Source of the DNA: a virus
Direction: 5' to 3' (one strand)
DNA: 26,526 nucleotides
Virus record (IMG/VR): IMGVR_UViG_3300020462_000038
Coordinates: 1-26,526 of that record
Below the pieces are notes generated by a model that saw only the letters and a list, made by a program, of their open reading frames with translations, was not told the DNA's origin and did no database searches. This document shows, in pieces, positions 23,302-26,526 of this stretch. The stretch's first letter is position 1. Each line of letters begins with the position of its first letter. The position numbers and the translations under genes are program-made.

Positions 23302-24599
23302 TGGCTGAAAAAAATACAGTACAGATCCCCGAACACTTAGAATATCCACTTGGGATATCTACAATTCCCTATGCTTCGTTTCTCAATATTAAAAAGTATG
23401 AGTACCAAGAGGGATTAAAGAAGGTAGCCGCAAATCAAAACGATGCACTTGGATCTTTGACAAGATCGGGAGCACTTAAAAAACTAGTGGGTGGTATTAA
23501 TGCTACAGCTTCATTTCTATATGGTGCTAATCCCATAGGAGGAGATATTGATTCGGATGAAATATCTGACTCGAAAAGAATTAAAAGAAAAAAGAGAGGA
23601 TCAGGGGTAAATCCAAAAGAGATAACTGGTGGCGATAAAGAAATCATACTTCCAAATGGAAAGACAACCACTCTTAATAAACTATTATCAGATAAGAATG
23701 AGGTACAATCAAAAAGACAAGCGGGATTGCAGGCAAGTCAATTAAATGTGGCTATGCCAGATGAGTATCAATATAGTTACGGTGCTGATTGGAATAATAA
23801 ATTTAAAATGGGAACCCTAGCACTAGCAGCAGATAATATGACTCAATTTATGGGATTAACTGCTCTTGGTGGTGTTGCAGGTGGAGGACTACAGGCTGCA
23901 ATGGGTCAACTTACAGGTAAATTAGGGAAAGGTGGAGCTGGAGGTGTACTAAGCACTATTGGAGCAAATCCTGCAGATTATGCTCAGAAAATAGCAGGTG
24001 GAGCTGCCTTTGCAACTAACCCATATGGTGTTAATGGCGATATAAACATGAAGAATATAGCTGGTTTGTCTGGTCTTGCACCAAATGAGAATGCTATTCA
24101 GATGTTTCAGTCTATGGACATGAGAAAATTTGATTTTACTCTTGCTTTTGCTGCAAGAGATGCAAATGAATCAGAAGAAATACAAACTATTATTGAATGG
24201 TTCAAACGTGGTATGCATCCTGGCTCAAAAACTGGTAGAGGTAGTGCAGTTACCCTTACATTCCCAGATGTATTTGTATTAGAACCTAGATTTGTTCCTG
24301 TTGATCCTAGCGAAAATGGAATGCGTGATCCTGTTATTGGAGATCCTATACAACATCCTATGATGCCTAAAACTAAACTATGTGCATTGACATCACTGTC
24401 CGTAAACACAAGTCCAATGAGTAAATTCCAGACAGTATTTGATGGAACCATTCCTTTAGTTACCATTACCTTACACTTCATGGAGACAACTGCACTTACA
24501 CGTGTAGACTTTGAAGGTGCTAGAATGCGTGCTGGTAAGAAAAATAAGGGATTTAATAAATCATCACTTAATGATAATCAACCTGAGATAGTATTCTAA
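23301..24599 (+). CDS. gp48: gp48 baseplate tail-tube cap
   Basis: The 432-aa product fits the T4 tail-cap family (T4 gp48, 364 residues). The N-terminus (LEYPLGISTIPYASFLNIKK) is typical. A basic patch RIKRKKRG is at 93-100 and Ala/Gly-rich helices occupy 170-240. The diagnostic region at 268-310 reads MFQSMDMRKFDFTLAFAARD followed by ANESEEIQTIIEWFKRGMHP, a tube-fold beta strand plus helix, and a later LTSLSVNTSPMSKF precedes PLVTITLHFME. gp48 sits on the hub together with gp54 and initiates the tail tube. It overlaps both neighbours by one base (TAATG), so it is translated as part of the gp4-gp53 operon. Confidence 0.83.
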   Translation: MAEKNTVQIPEHLEYPLGISTIPYASFLNIKKYEYQEGLKKVAANQNDALGSLTRSGALKKLVGGINATASFLYGANPIGGDIDSDEISDSKRIKRKKRGSGVNPKEITGGDKEIILPNGKTTTLNKLLSDKNEVQSKRQAGLQASQLNVAMPDEYQYSYGADWNNKFKMGTLALAADNMTQFMGLTALGGVAGGGLQAAMGQLTGKLGKGGAGGVLSTIGANPADYAQKIAGGAAFATNPYGVNGDINMKNIAGLSGLAPNENAIQMFQSMDMRKFDFTLAFAARDANESEEIQTIIEWFKRGMHPGSKTGRGSAVTLTFPDVFVLEPRFVPVDPSENGMRDPVIGDPIQHPMMPKTKLCALTSLSVNTSPMSKFQTVFDGTIPLVTITLHFMETTALTRVDFEGARMRAGKKNKGFNKSSLNDNQPEIVF

Positions 24600-25240
24600 T
24601 GTTACAACAATTACCAGATCTATTATACAATTTTGGACAGTCACAAATAGACCAAAAATATCTTCTTGCTAAAAATTTGTGGCGAAGGGCTGAGATCATA
24701 GAAGAATATAAAACATCACTCACTATGTTTGATGAGTATATTGTTCAGAATGGTGAGAGACCAGAAGATATTGCATTACATGAGTATAATAATCCATTCT
24801 ATAATTGGACTATACTTATTATCAATGATATAGTTAACTACCACGATCAGTGGCCTAGAACTCAAAAACAGTTAGAAGACTATGTTAATGAAAAGTATGC
24901 ACCAACTGATGCTGAACCTAATCGTGGTTCTACATCAACCAAGCATTATGTGACAACAGAACTTAGGGATACTAAAAATGATATTATCGTACCTGCAGGT
25001 AAGATAGTGCCATCTAACTATTCAGTTAGTTATTTTAACGGGACTGTTCTAGTAACATCAAATCCTGTTGTGTCCATAACCAACTATGCGTATGAAGAGG
25101 AACTCAACTCTAAAAAAGAGAAGATACAGATAGTCAAACCAAATTATATTGAAGATTTTGTTGCCAAATATTATTATATTATTGGTAGAGGAAGATCGAC
25201 ACAGATAGGATTTAGCACATCTGACATATCTATGGGATAG
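24599..25240 (+). CDS. gp53: gp53 baseplate wedge protein
   Basis: The 213-aa product carries the gp53 signature NGERPEDIALHEYNNPFYNW then TILIINDI (residues 51-78), with Tyr/Pro-rich segments after it, as in T4 gp53 (196 residues). An added beta stretch at about 110-165 (VTTELRDTKNDIIVPAGKIV) follows the core domain. gp53 joins baseplate wedges to each other around the hub. It is the last gene of the plus-strand operon. Its stop overlaps the stop of the convergent hydroxylase gene by 11 bases; no terminator is seen at that junction. Confidence 0.85.
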   Translation: MLQQLPDLLYNFGQSQIDQKYLLAKNLWRRAEIIEEYKTSLTMFDEYIVQNGERPEDIALHEYNNPFYNWTILIINDIVNYHDQWPRTQKQLEDYVNEKYAPTDAEPNRGSTSTKHYVTTELRDTKNDIIVPAGKIVPSNYSVSYFNGTVLVTSNPVVSITNYAYEEELNSKKEKIQIVKPNYIEDFVAKYYYIIGRGRSTQIGFSTSDISMG

Positions 25241-25781
25241 TCACTAAATTATCAAAACAAAGACAATATCTAGGGGTAGATAGAGTATTGTATACATGAT
25301 GCAGAGATCTTCCCCAAAACAAATGAAACCTATTGTTCGCAAAGGTTTCTTTTTTATTCTTTAAATGTATCTCGCATACCTCTTGATCTTGTGGGTTGAT
25401 ATCTAATCCCCATAGACCTCTGACAATAATTTTATCTTTGTATGTTGGATCAGTATCTATATGCCAATCAATATTTTTATTAGGCTCCAATACACTTATA
25501 CCACATCTCTGTACTATACCTGCTTTTAAACACAACTTAAGTAGAGTTGGCATCTTGGCAGCATTATCTTTATGAATTCCAACACCCTTTGCATATAATG
25601 GAGCAACTTTCCATCCATCATAAGGACTTTTCTTTATAGAGGAATATTCGTTATTACCATTCCAATTTGTATATTCTAATTCATCTCGTACATTATTAAA
25701 CTCATCTCTGATCGTTGTATAGTTATCAGATAGAAGAGTGAGTGAAGGATTTATTTGTTTCGTAGTAAAAAACATAGGCAT
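25230..25781 (-). CDS. Aspartyl/asparaginyl beta-hydroxylase-like 2-oxoglutarate oxygenase
   Basis: The 183-aa product fits the AspH-type Fe(II)/2-oxoglutarate dioxygenases. Visible motifs are PTLLKLCLKAGIVQRCGISV (residues 78-97), the iron site H-x-D in IDWHIDTDP (His107, Asp109), Arg121, and a distal FHLFWGRSLHHVYNTLSTPR with the third ligand His161 or His162 and Arg171, which would bind 2-oxoglutarate. Such enzymes hydroxylate protein side chains; the substrate here is unknown. It converges on gp53. Its ATG lies only a few bases after the gp32 terminator stem, so its expression may depend on read-through; a second Met at codon 3 is possible. No signal peptide, so cytosolic. A peptide- or small-molecule-acting relative cannot be excluded. 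Confidence 0.72.
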   Translation of the reverse strand: MPMFFTTKQINPSLTLLSDNYTTIRDEFNNVRDELEYTNWNGNNEYSSIKKSPYDGWKVAPLYAKGVGIHKDNAAKMPTLLKLCLKAGIVQRCGISVLEPNKNIDWHIDTDPTYKDKIIVRGLWGLDINPQDQEVCEIHLKNKKETFANNRFHLFWGRSLHHVYNTLSTPRYCLCFDNLVTIP

Positions 25782-25782
25782 T

Positions 25783-25809
25783 AAAAAGACCCCCGAAGGG
25801 GTCTGTTTT
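25783..25809 (-). terminator. Intrinsic terminator downstream of gp32
   Basis: AGACCCC (25787-25793), a CGAA loop and GGGGTCT (25798-25804) make a 7-base-pair GC-rich stem with a tetraloop. On the minus strand it is followed by a run of T (from AAAAA at 25783-25787), on the plus strand by GTTTTT. It would stop gp32 transcripts and may work both ways. Confidence 0.85.
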
Positions 25810-25818
25810 TATCTGAAC

Positions 25819-26526
25819 TTACTCTTGTGCTAATTTAGCAAAGTAAGATAAGGTATCATCTTCACCTGATGATGCAGGAACTGCAGCAGTTGGTGTAGGA
25901 ACGACTTCCTCTTGGAATTCTTCCTCTACTGGTGCTGAGTAGTTACCTTTTAGAGTTCTCTCAAGACGTTCCTTGAGTTCCTCATAGGATTTGAACTGGT
26001 CATCTGCAGTGTATGCTGCAAGACTATGCTCTTGTTTCCAAACACCTTCAAGTTCTTTATCGCTAAAGTCCCCAAGTGTTGAAGGAGCATCGAACTCTGA
26101 CTTATCATAGTTCCAGAAACCAGCGACCTTAGTGATCTTAAGTTTGAAATCAGCACCCTTCCAAAAGTCGAAAGGATTGATTGGTGTTTCATCCTCAAAT
26201 GCAGGCTTCATGCTCTCCATAATCTTATCAAAGATTTTCTTACCATAACGGTATAAAAATACTTTGCCCTCGTTCTCAGGGTTTGCACTATCTTTAACAA
26301 CTAGAATGTTGCTGTAATAGTTTAACTTACGTTTCTGGTTACGTGCTTGTGCTCTCTGAGGAGAACCTTCTGCACCAGAATTCCAGAGTTCCCTGTTCAA
26401 GTCAGAAACAGGATCCTTTTTGCCTAAAGTTGTTAGACTGTTTTCAATGTACCATCCACCTGGTCCTTGGAAGGCATGTGTCCAAACTTGTGCCCATGGG
26501 AGGTCTTCCCCATTGGGTGCTGGTAA
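25819..26526 (-). CDS. gp32: gp32 single-stranded DNA-binding protein (5' end outside the window)
   Basis: The frame is open to the window edge, giving 235 visible residues; the N-terminus is missing. The core matches T4 gp32: GGWYIENSLTTLG, then NYYSNILVVKDSANPENEGK followed by VFLYRYGKKIFDKI, and FKLKITKVAGFWNYDKSEFD. The C-terminal tail is acidic (EEEFQEEVV and SGEDDTLSYFAKLAQE), the part that in T4 contacts the replication proteins. T4 gp32 binds zinc through His64, Cys77, Cys87 and Cys90; here the corresponding stretch (YIENSLTTLGKKDPVSDLNR) has no cysteine, so no zinc site. The internal Met at 26400 is not the true start, because conserved OB-fold sequence lies upstream. It coats single-stranded DNA in replication and recombination. 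Confidence 0.9.
   Translation of the reverse strand, partial: LPAPNGEDLPWAQVWTHAFQGPGGWYIENSLTTLGKKDPVSDLNRELWNSGAEGSPQRAQARNQKRKLNYYSNILVVKDSANPENEGKVFLYRYGKKIFDKIMESMKPAFEDETPINPFDFWKGADFKLKITKVAGFWNYDKSEFDAPSTLGDFSDKELEGVWKQEHSLAAYTADDQFKSYEELKERLERTLKGNYSAPVEEEFQEEVVPTPTAAVPASSGEDDTLSYFAKLAQE

Noticed and set aside
24599-25240. Terminator at the gp53/hydroxylase convergence
   Set aside because: Only a 4-base CTAT/ATAG inverted repeat is present at the shared stops, with no GC-rich stem or T-run.
26198-26400. Internal Met at 26400 as the gp32 start
   Set aside because: The frame stays open to the window edge and the upstream residues continue the conserved gp32 OB fold, so the true start is outside.

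Overview
The window is a stretch of a T4-like contractile-tailed phage genome, almost certainly a marine cyanophage of Synechococcus or Prochlorococcus. The evidence is a run of T4-type virion genes (gp4-, gp26-, gp27-, gp5-, gp48-, gp51-, gp53- and gp54-like), the C-terminal two-thirds of a gp32 single-stranded DNA-binding protein, AT-rich codon use, near-gapless gene packing with TAATG/ATGA junctions, and a phage cpeT (phycobiliprotein lyase family), an auxiliary gene typical of cyanomyoviruses. No rRNA, tRNA, insertion sequence or CRISPR array was seen. No stretch longer than 300 bases lacks a gene.

Layout, left to right. (1) 1-2227: four minus-strand genes of unknown function (108, 219, 239 and 158 aa). 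The 219- and 239-aa products are diverged tandem paralogues. A sigma70-like promoter with an internal palindrome faces out of the left edge. (2) 2234-10471: the host-recognition block, minus strand. It holds a glycine-rich adhesin-like protein, a 1552-aa beta-helical tail-fibre protein, a 342-aa structural protein and a 533-aa fibre protein. A perfect T4 late promoter box (TATAAATA) lies just before the 533-aa gene. (3) 10503-12266: an accessory cassette: 61-aa protein, acyl carrier protein with a Lys/Ala tail, 228-aa unknown, CpeT. It is preceded by a near-consensus sigma70 promoter and ends against the late promoter, so it looks like an early-expressed metabolic island inside late genes. (4) 12301-22434: the baseplate hub, minus strand. 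Read in transcription order it is gp54-like tube initiator, gp26, gp51 (54 aa), a 669-aa protein with an M15 (VanY-type) peptidase domain, a 454-aa unknown, a gp27-like hub, a gp5-like OB-fold hub protein without a recognisable lysozyme domain, a separate beta-helical needle protein, and a 78-aa unknown.

(5) 22470-25240: a divergent plus-strand operon: gp4-like head-completion nuclease, a 164-aa protein (possibly gp2-like) overlapping it by 137 bases, gp48 tube cap and gp53 wedge. The divergent junction carries two interlocked late-promoter-like boxes. (6) 25230-26526: an aspartyl/asparaginyl beta-hydroxylase-like gene converges on gp53, then a strong intrinsic terminator, then gp32, which runs off the right edge.

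Together the late genes build the tail tip: hub, puncturing needle with a wall-cutting enzyme, tube initiation and cap, wedge and fibres. The small cassette and the hydroxylase are the parts likely to act on host physiology. The most notable points are the redistribution of T4 gp5 functions over three proteins, the ACP-cpeT cassette with its own promoter, the hairpin that buries the gp51 ribosome binding site, and the interlocked divergent late promoters. All assignments were made by eye from sequence motifs; no database search was run.
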